A stretch of DNA of 64,000 nucleotides from Amazonocrinis nigriterrae CENA67 (GTDB lineage: Bacteria > Cyanobacteriota > Cyanobacteriia > Cyanobacteriales > Nostocaceae), in NCBI RefSeq assembly GCF_016056305.1, contig NZ_JAECZC010000024.1, forward strand, positions 14,831 through 78,830, given 5' to 3'. Position 1 is the stretch's first letter. The number at the start of each line of letters is the position of its first letter. Shown piece after piece: positions 36,182 through 45,885 of the stretch. Position numbers and translations under genes: made by a program. Below the pieces are notes generated by a model, which was not told the DNA's origin, searched no databases, and saw only the letters and a list, made by a program, of their open reading frames with translations.

Positions 36182-36706
36182 CTAAGACTTATGAGTCACT
36201 AACGTATCCTTACTGTTATTTAGCAGAGAAGGTGGAATAATCTTATGTGGAGATGTATTGAAGGAAAAAGACGAAATCTCCCAGCGTTGTGGGTTATGAT
36301 AAACTACAAATTTCCAGAAAACTGGCGCTTTTTCATGCTCTGATTCGAGATAAACAATTTGCGTCTTCTCTGTTAAGGAGACTGAGCCAATCATTATATA
36401 TCTTGTGCATTTGCCAAGCATTGTTTCTTGGGTATTAGCTAAAGACTCTTTTGATTGAGCCATCACATCTTGAAGTGCTGGAAAACTATTATTCATCTAT
36501 AAATTGTAAGCATCTCTAGTACGTCCAGAACAAAGTTTATCAAATCCTTCAGTGACTATAGAGAAAGGATTTGGTTTAACGCTAGTTTGAGCAATGTTAT
36601 TTACAAAATCGGGTGATATGGGCGTTTGCACTGCGTAACTAATAGTTCCTAAACCGCCCAATATAACTGTCGTCGCCAGACCAATATTTATTAATTTTTT
36701 CAGCAT
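36182..36706 (-). pseudogene. Secreted protein gene (DUF4019/DUF4864-like) split by an in-frame stop
   Basis: ATG 36706, with AGGG 8 bp upstream, starts MLKKLINIGLATTVILGG, a signal peptide cut near SYA-VQT. The frame runs to RDAYNL and meets TAG 36499-36497. The very next codon is ATG and the same frame continues NNSFPALQDVMAQSKESL to TAA 36184-36182. The joined product (about 173 residues) has the layout of small exported proteins where an AY(N/D)L segment precedes a strand-rich half (IMIGSVSLTEKTQIVYL, WEISSFSF). The two parts are thus one gene with a nonsense codon. The second part could restart at its ATG but would lack a signal peptide. Confidence 0.7.
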
Positions 36707-36930
36707 TTTAATTACCCTGCCTTGCGTTCTAGCCTTATTAGAGTCATCTCGACAGGGAATAGCTCTACTTTTATTATCGCTCAAATATTGACAATTAACA
36801 CTAAAATCACTCTAAAAAATTGAATTTAATTTATTAACAAAAAAGAGTGCATTTCTTGTGGCATTAAACTTGACTTTTTTAACTAAACGCTTGCCCTCAC
36901 AATCATGATAATAATATTTGTATATTTATT

Positions 36931-37064
36931 AGGACTTACGTATGGGAAACGAAAAATTAAGGGTTTGGGCTGGGCATCGGGCATGGGGCAGGAAAAAATC
37001 TTCAATGCCCTATGCCCTATGCCCTATTCCCGACCTCAACAAACAATCTAGCTGCGTAAGTCCT
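36931..37064. repeat. MITE-like unit with AGGACTTACG ends
   Basis: AGGACTTACG (36931-36940) and its complement CGTAAGTCCT (37055-37064) enclose G-rich and GCCCTAT tandem text (36961-37030). The 10-bp ends of this type recur in cyanobacterial genomes. The rest of 36785-37078 is AT-rich and empty. Confidence 0.6.
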
Positions 37065-37078
37065 GTTTATATACAAAT

Positions 37079-38407
37079 TCATCTTTCTTCAAGTAACTGA
37101 CGTGCAAGATTTATCGCCTCCTTTGGTGTCGAGACTTTACCCTCAGCTTGGGCTATGGCAATCTCTGTGAGTAGCTCACCCACCAGTGGCGATGCCGGAA
37201 TATTCAGTGCTATAATTAATTCTTTACCACTCACTAGTTGAGTGGGATGAGCGACCAGATCATCAGGGTTTAGGTAGCGGCGGATCAACGGTGCGTAGAT
37301 GCCTAGGGTTAAGGCAGCACTGCGGGAACGAAATTCTTCGCAGCTCACTGTGAATCCCTTGGGCTTGTCGCCAGACATCGCCTCTACCAGAATATCATCT
37401 ACTAAGGCTAAAATTATTGTAGCCGTAAATACAATACCTGCTTCTTGGAACAAAAAATACTGTTCTCGCAAGGACATATTGGCTAATTTTAGCTGCGGAA
37501 ACAGTTTCAAAGCAGTGGTGACAGCACGAATTTCTACACGGCTGTAGGTGAGTTGCTGTAGTTCTATTTCCGCCACTTCTGGGTTTGGATGAACAAGACA
37601 AGCAAGTTTGGCAATACCTAACCAAGTGGTTTTGATGGTATCACGGACAAATTGTTGCAGTTCTTCTCCCAGTTGCGGCCAAGTTTCTGCAAGCAAGCTA
37701 GCTGCTGTGTCCACTGCTGCTAGTTTATTGAAACTTTCGCATGTAGCGTTTTTGAATAAAGGTGTAATTAAATTATCTTCTCCAGCATTGGCTATCCAAG
37801 GAGTACCTTGAGGGCTTGCTAGCAGATAACCAATTTCTAGGCGTACCCGTTCTGCTGCTACTTGAGTGATGTGTGATGCCAAAGAACGAATTGTTGCCTG
37901 GGTAACTGGCTCAATGGTAAAATCAAGTTGGGCAGCTTGGCGATAAGCCCGCATTAACCGCAAAGGATCGTCTTGTAGATTGGCTGGTGATATCATTCGC
38001 AATAAGCGCTGTTGTAAGTCTGCATAGCCTTGGAGAGGATCGATGATTTCTTGAGTGTGGGGATTGTAAGCGATCGCATTGATTGTAAAATCCCTTCTAT
38101 GCAAATCAGTTTCTACACTATCGCCTTCAAGTTGGGCAAAGTCAGCAGTGGCGTGGGGAAACACCACACGCGCAATGCGGCGTTGGGGGTCAAGTAAAAC
38201 AAAACCCGCTTGGTAATGACGAGCGATCGCTCTGGCTACCTTCACCGCATCAGATGGTATAATGAAATCTAAATCTAAGTATTCACGAGTTTTACCGAGA
38301 ATCGCATCCCGCACGGCACCACCCACCATATAAGCTGGTTGTGGTAACCATTCCAAGCTAAAAGGCCAATTTTCTGGAACTAAGGTAGAAGGAATTGAAA
38401 CACTCAT
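37079..38407 (-). CDS. cca: CCA-adding tRNA nucleotidyltransferase / poly(A)-polymerase family
   Basis: 442 residues from ATG 38407 (TTG 38422 would add five). Class II nucleotidyltransferase: GGAVRD (29-34), metal Asp pair in YLDLDF (Asp45, Asp47), DLHRRDFTINAIAY (about 105), and the RNA-binding domain with DDPLRLMRAYR (about 150). It adds or repairs the CCA end of tRNA in the cytosol. Some cyanobacteria split this into CC- and A-adding enzymes; which activity this one has cannot be told here. The C-terminal 250 residues are the usual helical body and tail. Single gene. Confidence 0.9.
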   Translation of the reverse strand: MSVSIPSTLVPENWPFSLEWLPQPAYMVGGAVRDAILGKTREYLDLDFIIPSDAVKVARAIARHYQAGFVLLDPQRRIARVVFPHATADFAQLEGDSVETDLHRRDFTINAIAYNPHTQEIIDPLQGYADLQQRLLRMISPANLQDDPLRLMRAYRQAAQLDFTIEPVTQATIRSLASHITQVAAERVRLEIGYLLASPQGTPWIANAGEDNLITPLFKNATCESFNKLAAVDTAASLLAETWPQLGEELQQFVRDTIKTTWLGIAKLACLVHPNPEVAEIELQQLTYSRVEIRAVTTALKLFPQLKLANMSLREQYFLFQEAGIVFTATIILALVDDILVEAMSGDKPKGFTVSCEEFRSRSAALTLGIYAPLIRRYLNPDDLVAHPTQLVSGKELIIALNIPASPLVGELLTEIAIAQAEGKVSTPKEAINLARQLLEER

Positions 38408-38492
38408 TGTAATAAAAATCAACTTAATAGTAATGAATAAACCTTGGGCTTAAGCTAGATTAACAATAAAGGTTCTTGGAGTTGGTTCTATT

Positions 38493-38741
38493 ATGTGTAT
38501 TTGCGTGAACTGCCACTACGTAGACCGCTGTGTAACCTATCATGCCGTAGAAACGCAGCACCAACAGCCCCACTTGACTGAAACCCCCAATTTTGATCCC
38601 AATGAACCGTCGATTAATGTCAACATCCGTACTAAAGAGGATGTCATTGAAATGGAGTGGGATGTTGTAGGTTGTCTGAGTTTTAAACAGGAAATGGGTA
38701 AGTGGTCGAAGTTACGTCCGGGTGAATTAGTACCGACTTAA
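38493..38741 (+). CDS. ycf34: Ycf34 family protein
   Basis: 82 residues starting MCICVNCHYVDRC, with four Cys in the first 14 residues that fit an iron-sulfur site. It ends WDVVGCLSFKQEMGKWSKLRPGE. This is the conserved Ycf34 protein of cyanobacteria and algal plastids, linked in earlier work to thylakoid electron transport. Complete at the usual length. The gene diverges from cca with about 85 bp between the starts, so promoters are shared in that gap. Confidence 0.93.
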   Translation: MCICVNCHYVDRCVTYHAVETQHQQPHLTETPNFDPNEPSINVNIRTKEDVIEMEWDVVGCLSFKQEMGKWSKLRPGELVPT

Positions 38742-38751
38742 TTAATAAAGG

Positions 38752-38790
38752 ATGACGGATGACGGATGACGGATGACGGCTGACGGCTGA
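38752..38790. repeat. GATGACG tandem repeat
   Basis: About five 7-bp units (GGATGAC, later GGCTGAC) between ycf34 and tsaB. A second short direct repeat (ACTTCACACTTC type, about 38875-38905) overlaps the first codons assigned to tsaB. Confidence 0.85.
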
Positions 38791-38856
38791 AATTTTACAG
38801 TTTATACCTCATACTTTAAAATTCAAATGAAACTTTCATAGCTTCAGGTATATCGC

Positions 38857-39540
38857 GTGGAATATTCAGCTAGTACTTCAGACTTCACACTTCACACTTC
38901 ATCCTTCAATCAAAAATACGCTTTGTCACTTCATACCACCACTCCAGAATTAGGTTTAGTAATTAGTAATTTGGCTGGTGAGACTCGTTGTGAAGTCTGG
39001 AATTTGGGGCGTGGTTTATCGAGTTACATACATCAATATTTAACTGAATTCATTCAACCACAAACTTGGGCAGATCTAGCTTTTATTGCAGTAGCAAAAG
39101 GGCCTGGTGGTTTTACTGGAACTCGTATTGGTGTTGTCATTGCCCGTACTTTAGGACAACAATTAGATATTCCTGTATTTGCTATTTCCACTTTGGCAGC
39201 GGTAGCTTGGTCGGAGGAAAAAACAAGTAAAACAGCAAAACCTATTGCTGTGGAAATGCCGGCACAAAGAGGTAAAATTTTTGCTGCTATTTACCAGCCT
39301 CAGCCAGATGCTTCAAAAATCACAGTCTTATTACCGGATACCGTGTTGACACCAGAAGCATGGCAGGAAACTTTAGCTAACTGGCATACTGATTATGAGT
39401 TAATTGAGGCTAAATCAGGTTTAGCAGCAACAGTGACAAGCATCTTAGAACTGGCTGCTTTGGAATGGGAACAAGGTAAGCGTCCTAACTGGTCAGAGGC
39501 TTTGCCCTACTACGGACAACATCCAGTAGTTGTTGACTGA
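38857..39540 (+). CDS. tsaB: tRNA threonylcarbamoyladenosine synthesis protein TsaB
   Basis: 227 residues. TsaB is the partner of TsaD in making t6A at position 37 of ANN-decoding tRNAs. The ASKHA-type core shows in YALSLHTTTPELGLVI and VAKGPGGFTGTRIGVVIARTLG, the strongest family motif. GTG 38857 is the only plausible start upstream of the domain, but the first about 17 codons translate a repeat, so the true start may be a TTG near 38920. Length is otherwise normal. No other t6A gene is in the window. Confidence 0.87.
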   Translation: MEYSASTSDFTLHTSSFNQKYALSLHTTTPELGLVISNLAGETRCEVWNLGRGLSSYIHQYLTEFIQPQTWADLAFIAVAKGPGGFTGTRIGVVIARTLGQQLDIPVFAISTLAAVAWSEEKTSKTAKPIAVEMPAQRGKIFAAIYQPQPDASKITVLLPDTVLTPEAWQETLANWHTDYELIEAKSGLAATVTSILELAALEWEQGKRPNWSEALPYYGQHPVVVD

Positions 39541-39967
39541 TGACTAATGACTGTCGTGCCCAATACTCTGTTAGACTGTATACTGGCTCCTGAAATCAGG
39601 TTGGGGATATCAACACCCAATGAAGATTTTTCGGGAGACTATGCACAGGAGATATTCCGTTAAACTGAACGAGTGCGATTAGGAAGCTTTAACTAGCTCA
39701 ACCCTAAACATTGCGCCTGGCTGGTGGGCGCGACTCTCCTATTATTTCACATCAAGAAAAAATAAATTAACTAGGAAAGTGCCCTCATAGAAAGTGCTGA
39801 GTAAGAAAAAGGCAAAAATGCAGGAAGCACAAAAAGGCACTTCCAAAGCAACTAAATTTAGCCTATAGATTCAAATTGGGAAACCCTAATTAAATCTAAA
39901 TTTCTTAATTGCGAATTACGAATTAGCTTCAGCAACATACCCCACCATTATAGGAGACATTTGGCAA
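39541..39967 (+). ncRNA. Possible structured RNA or long leader before nifV (unproven)
   Basis: 427 bp without a gene. Unlike most gaps here, 39590-39745 is not AT-rich or repetitive. It has small hairpins (CCTGA-AA-TCAGG at 39591-39602) and a GC-rich end (TTGCGCCTGGCTGGTGGGCGCGACTCTCC). Further on, GTGCC and AGTGCT at 39780-39800 can pair with AGCAC and GGCAC near 39828-39840. It could be a small RNA or a nifV leader. It matches no RNA family I can name, so this is a weak call. Confidence 0.25.
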
Positions 39968-41098
39968 ATGAATCAAGTGGTCATTAATGACACTACACTG
40001 CGTGATGGCGAACAAGCCGCTGGTGTTGCCTTTAACTTGGAGGAGAAAATTGCGATCGCTAAATTTCTCAATGCCATTGGTGTTCATGAGTTAGAAGTTG
40101 GTATTCCAGCAATGGGTAAGGCAGAACAACGAGCCATAGCAGCAATTTGTAATTTGGGTTTGCGGGCTGAACTGCTGGGTTGGAACCGTGCTGTCATCTC
40201 AGATATTCAGGCTTCCATAGCTTGTGGACTCAAACGAGTGCATATATCCATTCCTGTATCTCCAATCCAAATTGCTGCTAAATTTCAGGGACAATGGCAA
40301 CTAGTTCTGCAAAAACTGAAAGATTCTATCAGCTTCGCACTCGACCAAGGACTTTTTGTATCTGTGGGCGGAGAAGATTCTTCCAGATCTGAGGAAAACT
40401 TTCTTTTGGATGTAGCTGCTTGTGTTCAAGAATGGGGTGCATCGCGGTTTCGATTTTGTGACACAGTAGGTATCCTTGAACCTTTCACCACTTACTCTCT
40501 GGTCAGGAAATTGGTGATATCCTTGTCCATACCAGTGGAAATGCACACCCATAATGATTTTGGGCTAGCAACTGCCAATGCCTTGGCGGGGATCAAAGCT
40601 GGGGCTTTATCGGTAAATACAACCGTCAACGGTTTAGGAGAAAGAGCCGGAAATGCTGCTCTAGAAGAAGTTGTTATGGCTCTTAAGCGCATCTATGGTA
40701 CTGATTTGGGTATTGAAACTTCTCGGTTATTGGAAATATCCCGACTCGTTGCATCGGCATCAGGTTACAATGTCACGCCTTGGAAGGCAATTGTTGGTGA
40801 AAATACTTTTGCCCATGAATCAGGCATCCATGCTCATGGTGTACTGCAAAACCCCAACACCTACGAGCCTTTTGCCCCAGAAGAGGTAGGCTGGGAGCGG
40901 CGTTTAGTTGTAGGTAAGCATTCTGGTAAGCATTTATTATCAAGCTTGCTTCAGCAGCATAATATCATTCTCAACAATGAAGAAATCCAGTTTGTTTTAG
41001 AGGCAGTCCGACAAGAATCTGTAGAGAAAAAACGTAGTCTAACTACGCAAGAATTTTTACACTTAGCACAAGCTCAACAACATTCTCATACAAGTTGA
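39968..41098 (+). CDS. nifV: Homocitrate synthase NifV
   Basis: 376 residues. NifV condenses acetyl-CoA and 2-oxoglutarate to homocitrate, the organic ligand of the nitrogenase FeMo-cofactor. Typical signs: [18 protein letters not shown] at the start (metal Asp and Arg-Asp), [21 protein letters not shown] (His metal ligands), [15 protein letters not shown], and [11 protein letters not shown]. The length suits NifV rather than the longer isopropylmalate synthase. ATG 39968 has AGGAGAC 8-14 bp upstream. No other nif gene is in the window, so this is an isolated copy, as with the second nifV of other Nostocales. No NtcA box was recognised upstream. Confidence 0.92.
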   Translation: MNQVVINDTTLRDGEQAAGVAFNLEEKIAIAKFLNAIGVHELEVGIPAMGKAEQRAIAAICNLGLRAELLGWNRAVISDIQASIACGLKRVHISIPVSPIQIAAKFQGQWQLVLQKLKDSISFALDQGLFVSVGGEDSSRSEENFLLDVAACVQEWGASRFRFCDTVGILEPFTTYSLVRKLVISLSIPVEMHTHNDFGLATANALAGIKAGALSVNTTVNGLGERAGNAALEEVVMALKRIYGTDLGIETSRLLEISRLVASASGYNVTPWKAIVGENTFAHESGIHAHGVLQNPNTYEPFAPEEVGWERRLVVGKHSGKHLLSSLLQQHNIILNNEEIQFVLEAVRQESVEKKRSLTTQEFLHLAQAQQHSHTS

Positions 41099-41597
41099 GT
41101 TGTAGTATTTGTATTATAAAGGTATACTTATGGCGTAAATAGTACGCGATCGCGTGTTTATGCTTTGCTTTGAACTGTTCACATTATAGTAATCTTAAAT
41201 CATTTTTCAACAACATTACCAACTTCTTGAAAAAGTTGAAATTTTTTGGTTTAAACTTTTCACAAATTAAATATGAGTTTTATATATAGCAATTCTAAAT
41301 AATTAGTTAATTGGAAAAGTCGCCTTTGTGTAGTTTTCAACTTTCAAAAATATAATAGGGCTGCCATATCACCCTAAGTATTTTCTCGTAAATTTTTTAA
41401 ATCATAAATTTGATTCCAATTTAACCAATGAGTATTATCTAGTTAAATTGCGTATAAGCACTAAATACTGTAAGTAATTAAATAGTTTTTTGTTGAACTA
41501 AAAATTGCGATAAATTCACCCTAACTTTACCCAAGTAAAGTAGACAGAACACTAAAGTAGCTAATGAGATGTTAGAGCCTATTTACCAGGGATAAAA
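41099..41597. other. AT-rich intergenic region before the PEP-CTERM gene
   Basis: About 500 bp, strongly AT-rich, with no gene, repeat array or clear hairpin. It must hold the promoter of 41598. Confidence 0.35.
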
Positions 41598-42734
41598 ATG
41601 ACAGCATATATCAAGAAAATTTTGATTGGCACTTCGGTAGCAGCAAGCATGAGTGCGATCGCTACAACTCCAGCTTTCGCTATCAGCCTTACCAGACCTA
41701 CTAATATTCAATTCACTACCAACGGTGTAGCAAACACATCTGCGAACAAACCCAATATCAACAGCTGGAATTATGCTCCAGGCGCTCCTGTATACGACAA
41801 TACTGGCATTGGCGGTGTCAACCGACGAGTTTTAAACGATTACAACAACTACGGCAACATCGATAAAGCTACCGCAGCTTTAACAGATAGCGATAGTACT
41901 ACCAACGTTGAACTGTTTACATCAGGTGAAAAAGTCACAGACCATGTAGGCTTTACTGCTAGTCTAGGCAAGAAAACCATCAAGATTGAAAGTGTCACCA
42001 AGGCTGATTGGGCTGATGGTACATTAGCAACAGGATGGCTAACAGGTTTTCGTGATGCTTACGGCGGACTCTTGTCAACCATCCCAACCAGTGGTGGTTC
42101 CAACTTACTCAAGGATTTGAATTCTAACTTCAATACCCTAGTCAGCTATCTCAGTACTAACGGTTTCAACGCGGCTGGCGATCCTAATATTGGGGATGTG
42201 GCATACAATCAACAAACTGGTGATTTAAAACTTGATTTAGTTGGACACATCGATGTCACCAGCGGGTATGTTGATACCCGTACAACAATTGTAGATACTC
42301 GCCCAACCATCGTTAAAAATGGCAAAACTGTTGCCAACCCAACTTACAACAAAAGTATTCCTAACCCAAATTATTTGGGATTATCGCCTGACTTTGCCCG
42401 TAACTCCACAGGAAATACGATATTGGATCTGGTAGTGTATAGTCTAGCAAAAACAGCATTCTTGCAACATAAACCTTTGCAGCTCAGTGAAATAGCCAAA
42501 GTCACTTTCAATAACGAAGTTAGCTATGCCTATAGCTTTGCAGCTATCGATTCAGGTGCGATCGCAGGCGATCGCAACAAGGTGACTGACACAACATCTC
42601 ACACTGGTATTTACTCCTGGACTAAAAATTACCAAACTGCATCCGTACCAGAACCATCTGCATTACTTGGTTTGATGGCTGTTGGTGGTCTAGTTGTGGT
42701 CAGACGCAAGGTTCGGAAAAACGTCAGTTTTTAA
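41598..42734 (+). CDS. PEP-CTERM sorting-signal protein
   Basis: 378 residues. Signal peptide 1-28 (TAYIKKILIGTSVAASMSAI, cut after AFA). The mature part is polar and rich in Asn, Thr and Ser. The C-terminus is a full PEP-CTERM tail: VPEPSALLGLMAVGGLVVV then RRKVRK, the signal cut and anchored by exosortase (EpsH/XrtA type). It is thus an exported surface or matrix protein; cyanobacterial members of this type (an NF038130-like group, by memory) have no known activity. ATG 41598 follows AGGGA at 6 bp. No exosortase gene is in the window. Confidence 0.92.
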   Translation: MTAYIKKILIGTSVAASMSAIATTPAFAISLTRPTNIQFTTNGVANTSANKPNINSWNYAPGAPVYDNTGIGGVNRRVLNDYNNYGNIDKATAALTDSDSTTNVELFTSGEKVTDHVGFTASLGKKTIKIESVTKADWADGTLATGWLTGFRDAYGGLLSTIPTSGGSNLLKDLNSNFNTLVSYLSTNGFNAAGDPNIGDVAYNQQTGDLKLDLVGHIDVTSGYVDTRTTIVDTRPTIVKNGKTVANPTYNKSIPNPNYLGLSPDFARNSTGNTILDLVVYSLAKTAFLQHKPLQLSEIAKVTFNNEVSYAYSFAAIDSGAIAGDRNKVTDTTSHTGIYSWTKNYQTASVPEPSALLGLMAVGGLVVVRRKVRKNVSF

Positions 42735-42816
42735 TAACTGCTGAAACGTCCCAAACCATATTCAGCTTGAGTTGGAGAAAATAGCAAAATTCTCAAATTA
42801 TCCTACGGAATGTTGA

Positions 42817-42879
42817 GTTAGTGTCTTGAATGATTCGCCTTATTATTAATAACGAATAATTAAAGACACTAACTATTTT
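42817..42879 (+). terminator. Likely terminator after the PEP-CTERM gene
   Basis: GTTAGTGTCTT (42817-42827) pairs exactly with AAGACACTAAC (42863-42873), followed by TATTTTTT. The loop is long (35 nt) and has an inner AT hairpin. Also possible as a repeat unit. Confidence 0.5.
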
Positions 42880-43384
42880 TTACATGAAACTTCTTGCAAA
42901 ATTCCTTCTTATAACTTAGGCTAAATTACAGGCAGTAGGCATAATTCATCAATTAGCCTTACGTAAAACTAAGGAGTTCGGTTATTTTTGCCGTCAGCCA
43001 TGATACTAATGATTTGACAGTAGCAATGAGTTTTAAATCTCTTAAATATAATAAAATTTTATTTTACCCATCTATCTCAAGAAGTGTATTTATTTAAATT
43101 CTTAATGAATATGGACTGTTGTATATAAAATCATGATGTTAGTTCTAATTTGTTAGATAAATTGTTAGCTTAATTAGTGTAATATGTTATCAATAAGCAA
43201 TTAACAAATTGTTCAAAAATATCTAAATATCTAACAGTAAACATTGTTTATAAACTTAGTAAGATAATTTTATTATATTGACTAACCCATCTCAATTACT
43301 GAAATCATTCTGAAAGCGAAGTTAATCAGCACTGTAGACATCTTTAATCGGCTCACAGTTCAGTTAAATATAAGCATGAAATGA
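42880..43384. other. AT-rich intergenic region, no gene
   Basis: About 500 bp of AT-rich text. No repeat array, hairpin or RNA signature was recognised. Confidence 0.35.
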
Positions 43385-43933
43385 ATGTGGTTAAGTACTA
43401 GAGCAATTCGTTCTACTGACGATGATGAATGGGCAGGCCATCTTGACTATCTAGGTCTACTTCAAACATGTGAAGTGAGGAGTATTGACTCTTGGTGTAA
43501 TCCACACGTTGATTACTCTCAAAACTTTCGATTAACTTTGTTAGATGAAGTGTGGGAAATGCTCGATTGGTTACCAATTCCTGTTGGTAGACAATACTAT
43601 CTACTATTTTTAGATGCTCGCAAAAAACAAACTCTACCAAAGCATTTGAGATTGAAGCTACTTGGTTATGATTTATCAAATCAGGGGTGGAGATCATCTT
43701 TATTTCATTATCAACGCTGGACAGGAGTCTTAGCTCCTTTTCTTCAAAGAGTAAACCAATTTGGACTCTTGAACTGGGAGGATGCCAAAGCTGCCCAAGC
43801 TATTCTTCCAGAGGCTTGGTGTTATAAACCTCAATCTTCGGTGACAATTTGGGTCTTATTTGAAGTTTTACCTTTTTATAATCAAGATGAGTATTTTCAG
43901 GAGCGGCCAAAAGCTAAAGTAGGGACTCGATAA
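43385..43933 (+). CDS. Conserved hypothetical protein, 182 residues
   Basis: A soluble protein rich in Trp and aromatic residues (DEWAGHLDYLG, WEMLDWLPIP, GRQYYLLFLDARKKQ, WEDAKAAQAILPEAW). It has no signal peptide, membrane segment or catalytic motif that I recognise. The composition and codon use look genuine. ATG 43385 begins the frame directly; an overlapping ATG at 43381 stops early. Neighbours (a Zn-ribbon-like protein and a methyltransferase on the same strand, gaps of 230 and 130 bp) give little functional hint. Confidence 0.6.
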   Translation: MWLSTRAIRSTDDDEWAGHLDYLGLLQTCEVRSIDSWCNPHVDYSQNFRLTLLDEVWEMLDWLPIPVGRQYYLLFLDARKKQTLPKHLRLKLLGYDLSNQGWRSSLFHYQRWTGVLAPFLQRVNQFGLLNWEDAKAAQAILPEAWCYKPQSSVTIWVLFEVLPFYNQDEYFQERPKAKVGTR

Positions 43934-44166
43934 CAGCTATAGCTCCTCTTTCTAAACCCAAACAGCCAGAAGAATACTCATATGCATTGACTGTTATGTG
44001 GTTCAGCTCACATATACTGATAAAATACTCAAGAGTTCAAAATTCTCTACTCAAACCATTGTTGCCAAGTTTGTATCATGATTGTGGCGAATGGAGGAAT
44101 TGAAGTTAACTTTCATACTTGGGAATAATCCAGACTTAATTAGCATATTTTTACAATAGTCGAAAA

Positions 44167-44652
44167 GTGTTTACTGATTACCTTATTTTCAGTGAGGTCA
44201 AATTGCATAACAAAACTCGTAAACATCGTAGACGTTCAAAACGACGAGCTATCTACTGCCCAGTTCACGGATGCTATTTGGATAGTGTCAGTCCCAAACA
44301 TAAATTGTATGCTGATACGCCAGAGCAACTTCAACAAAGAGGCATGAAGCGGCAGAGTGCCCTAATTCTGATAGCAACTAAGACAGCAGTTGCTTTAGAC
44401 AATGAATGGTTAGAAGCATTTTGGTGTGACCAGTGCCAGCAAACAAAGTGGTATCGAGTCAAAAAATACCCTAGTCCGATACCTGGACAAGAGGCTGACA
44501 AATATGAAATATCCCTAGCACCTCAACAACTTTGGCAACAAGCAACCGGAGTCATTTGTCCCCAAGGCAATGCTTCTGTAGGAGAGTTTACTCTCAGACA
44601 AGCTCGTATGGCTGATCATCACAACATCAGGGATTTCCATTTTAGGATTTAA
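44167..44652 (+). CDS. Conserved hypothetical protein with Cys pairs (Zn-ribbon-like)
   Basis: 161 residues from GTG 44167. A basic segment KTRKHRRRSKRRAI is followed by CPVHGC, then about 60 residues on by CDQC, giving four cysteines suited to bind zinc. The end is EFTLRQARMADHHNIRDF. The basic, zinc-binding layout suggests a nucleic-acid-binding role, but this is inference. The start is uncertain: the conserved part begins near residue 13 (KLHNKTRKH). Nothing shows an operon. Confidence 0.65.
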   Translation: MFTDYLIFSEVKLHNKTRKHRRRSKRRAIYCPVHGCYLDSVSPKHKLYADTPEQLQQRGMKRQSALILIATKTAVALDNEWLEAFWCDQCQQTKWYRVKKYPSPIPGQEADKYEISLAPQQLWQQATGVICPQGNASVGEFTLRQARMADHHNIRDFHFRI

Positions 44653-44786
44653 CAAAATGCACCATAGTTTCAAATGAACTTGAGCAAATGAATATTGTAC
44701 GTTTTTCTCCATCAATAAAATTAAGAGCAGCAATCTTAAGCAATTAATATTACCCTAAGATTGATGTAAGACCGAATACCAGCAAT

Positions 44787-45506
44787 ATGCAACAGCTATT
44801 TCCTGGAGAAGTATTCCCCAACACTGCTGATTTTGACACAGGCATTCGCCAGCTATTACCTCGATATGACGAGATGCTGGAGGTAATTACTCGTTTTCTG
44901 CCATCCACAAGTCGTCGCATCTTAGAATTAGGTTGCGGTACAGGCGAACTTAGTCTCAAGATACTTAACCGCTATCCAGATGCCCAAGTGATTGCCCTAG
45001 ATTACTCACCTCGAATGCTGCAATTCGCTGAAGATAAAATTACAGCAGCCGGGTATCAACAACGGTGGACTGGTATACAAGCAGATTTTGGAGACTGGGC
45101 AAATAATCCGCAGGAAGTAGATATTGGCAGCGAATTTGATGCCTGTGTATCATCTTTAGCAATTCATCATCTCCAAGATGAGATGAAGTTGAAGTTATTT
45201 CAACGCATTGCTGCCAGCCTTAGCCAAGATGGTTGTTTTTGGAATGCAGACCCCACTTTACCGGAATCACCTGTCTTAGCAGAACTTGACAACGCAGCCA
45301 GACAGGAATGGGCAGATCAACAGGGAATTAACCTTACAGAAATTCGTGCTAAGCGCGGCATTAGCAGTCCGCAAGGACACTCCAGTCAAGACCAACTTGC
45401 TACTTTGAATACTCATTTACAAATGCTCTCCACAGCTGGATTTAAGATAGTCGCAGTACCTTGGAAGTATTACAATTTAGCAGTGTTTGGTGGCTGGCTT
45501 CAGTAG
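44787..45506 (+). CDS. Class I SAM-dependent methyltransferase
   Basis: 239 residues. The Rossmann-type SAM site is clear: motif I ILELGCGTGELSLKIL (about 45-60), the acidic end of strand 2 in VIALDYSPRML, and motif IV-like FDACVSSLAIHHLQD (about 118-132). Such enzymes methylate small molecules or are close to UbiE/trans-aconitate types. The substrate is unknown. ATG 44787; no strong ribosome site. No related biosynthetic genes are adjacent. Confidence 0.88.
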   Translation: MQQLFPGEVFPNTADFDTGIRQLLPRYDEMLEVITRFLPSTSRRILELGCGTGELSLKILNRYPDAQVIALDYSPRMLQFAEDKITAAGYQQRWTGIQADFGDWANNPQEVDIGSEFDACVSSLAIHHLQDEMKLKLFQRIAASLSQDGCFWNADPTLPESPVLAELDNAARQEWADQQGINLTEIRAKRGISSPQGHSSQDQLATLNTHLQMLSTAGFKIVAVPWKYYNLAVFGGWLQ

Positions 45507-45885
45507 TGCTGAGAAAAGAAGCAGTAGCCAGCATTACTGTTGATTTGATTGCATCAATTTATATAACAAATAGTATAACCACCCTTGGCAGGACTTATCA
45601 TATAAAGCAAACGGGCTTGCGAGGGAGGTTTTGCTGTCTCATGCGAAATTTCAGGCTCAAACTTGCGGTATCCAAGCTTGTCTGATGATTTTTGCCATGT
45701 TACAAGATTTAATTACCCCATGAGGGTACTGTCACTCTCAACAGAATGATCCGACAATCAAGAGTAGACAATATCTTCAGAAAAGAAATCAGGGACTACC
45801 ATTTGTATTAATTTTTTGCTTTCTTCAATACAAGAGTTCACGCTGCTATTTGCCATCACTTAGTTTGCAAAGGAGAATATGTTGG
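45507..45885. other. Intergenic region before the M4 protease gene
   Basis: About 380 bp without a gene or repeat array. A purine-rich AGGAG at 45871-45875 serves the protease start at 45886. Confidence 0.4.
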
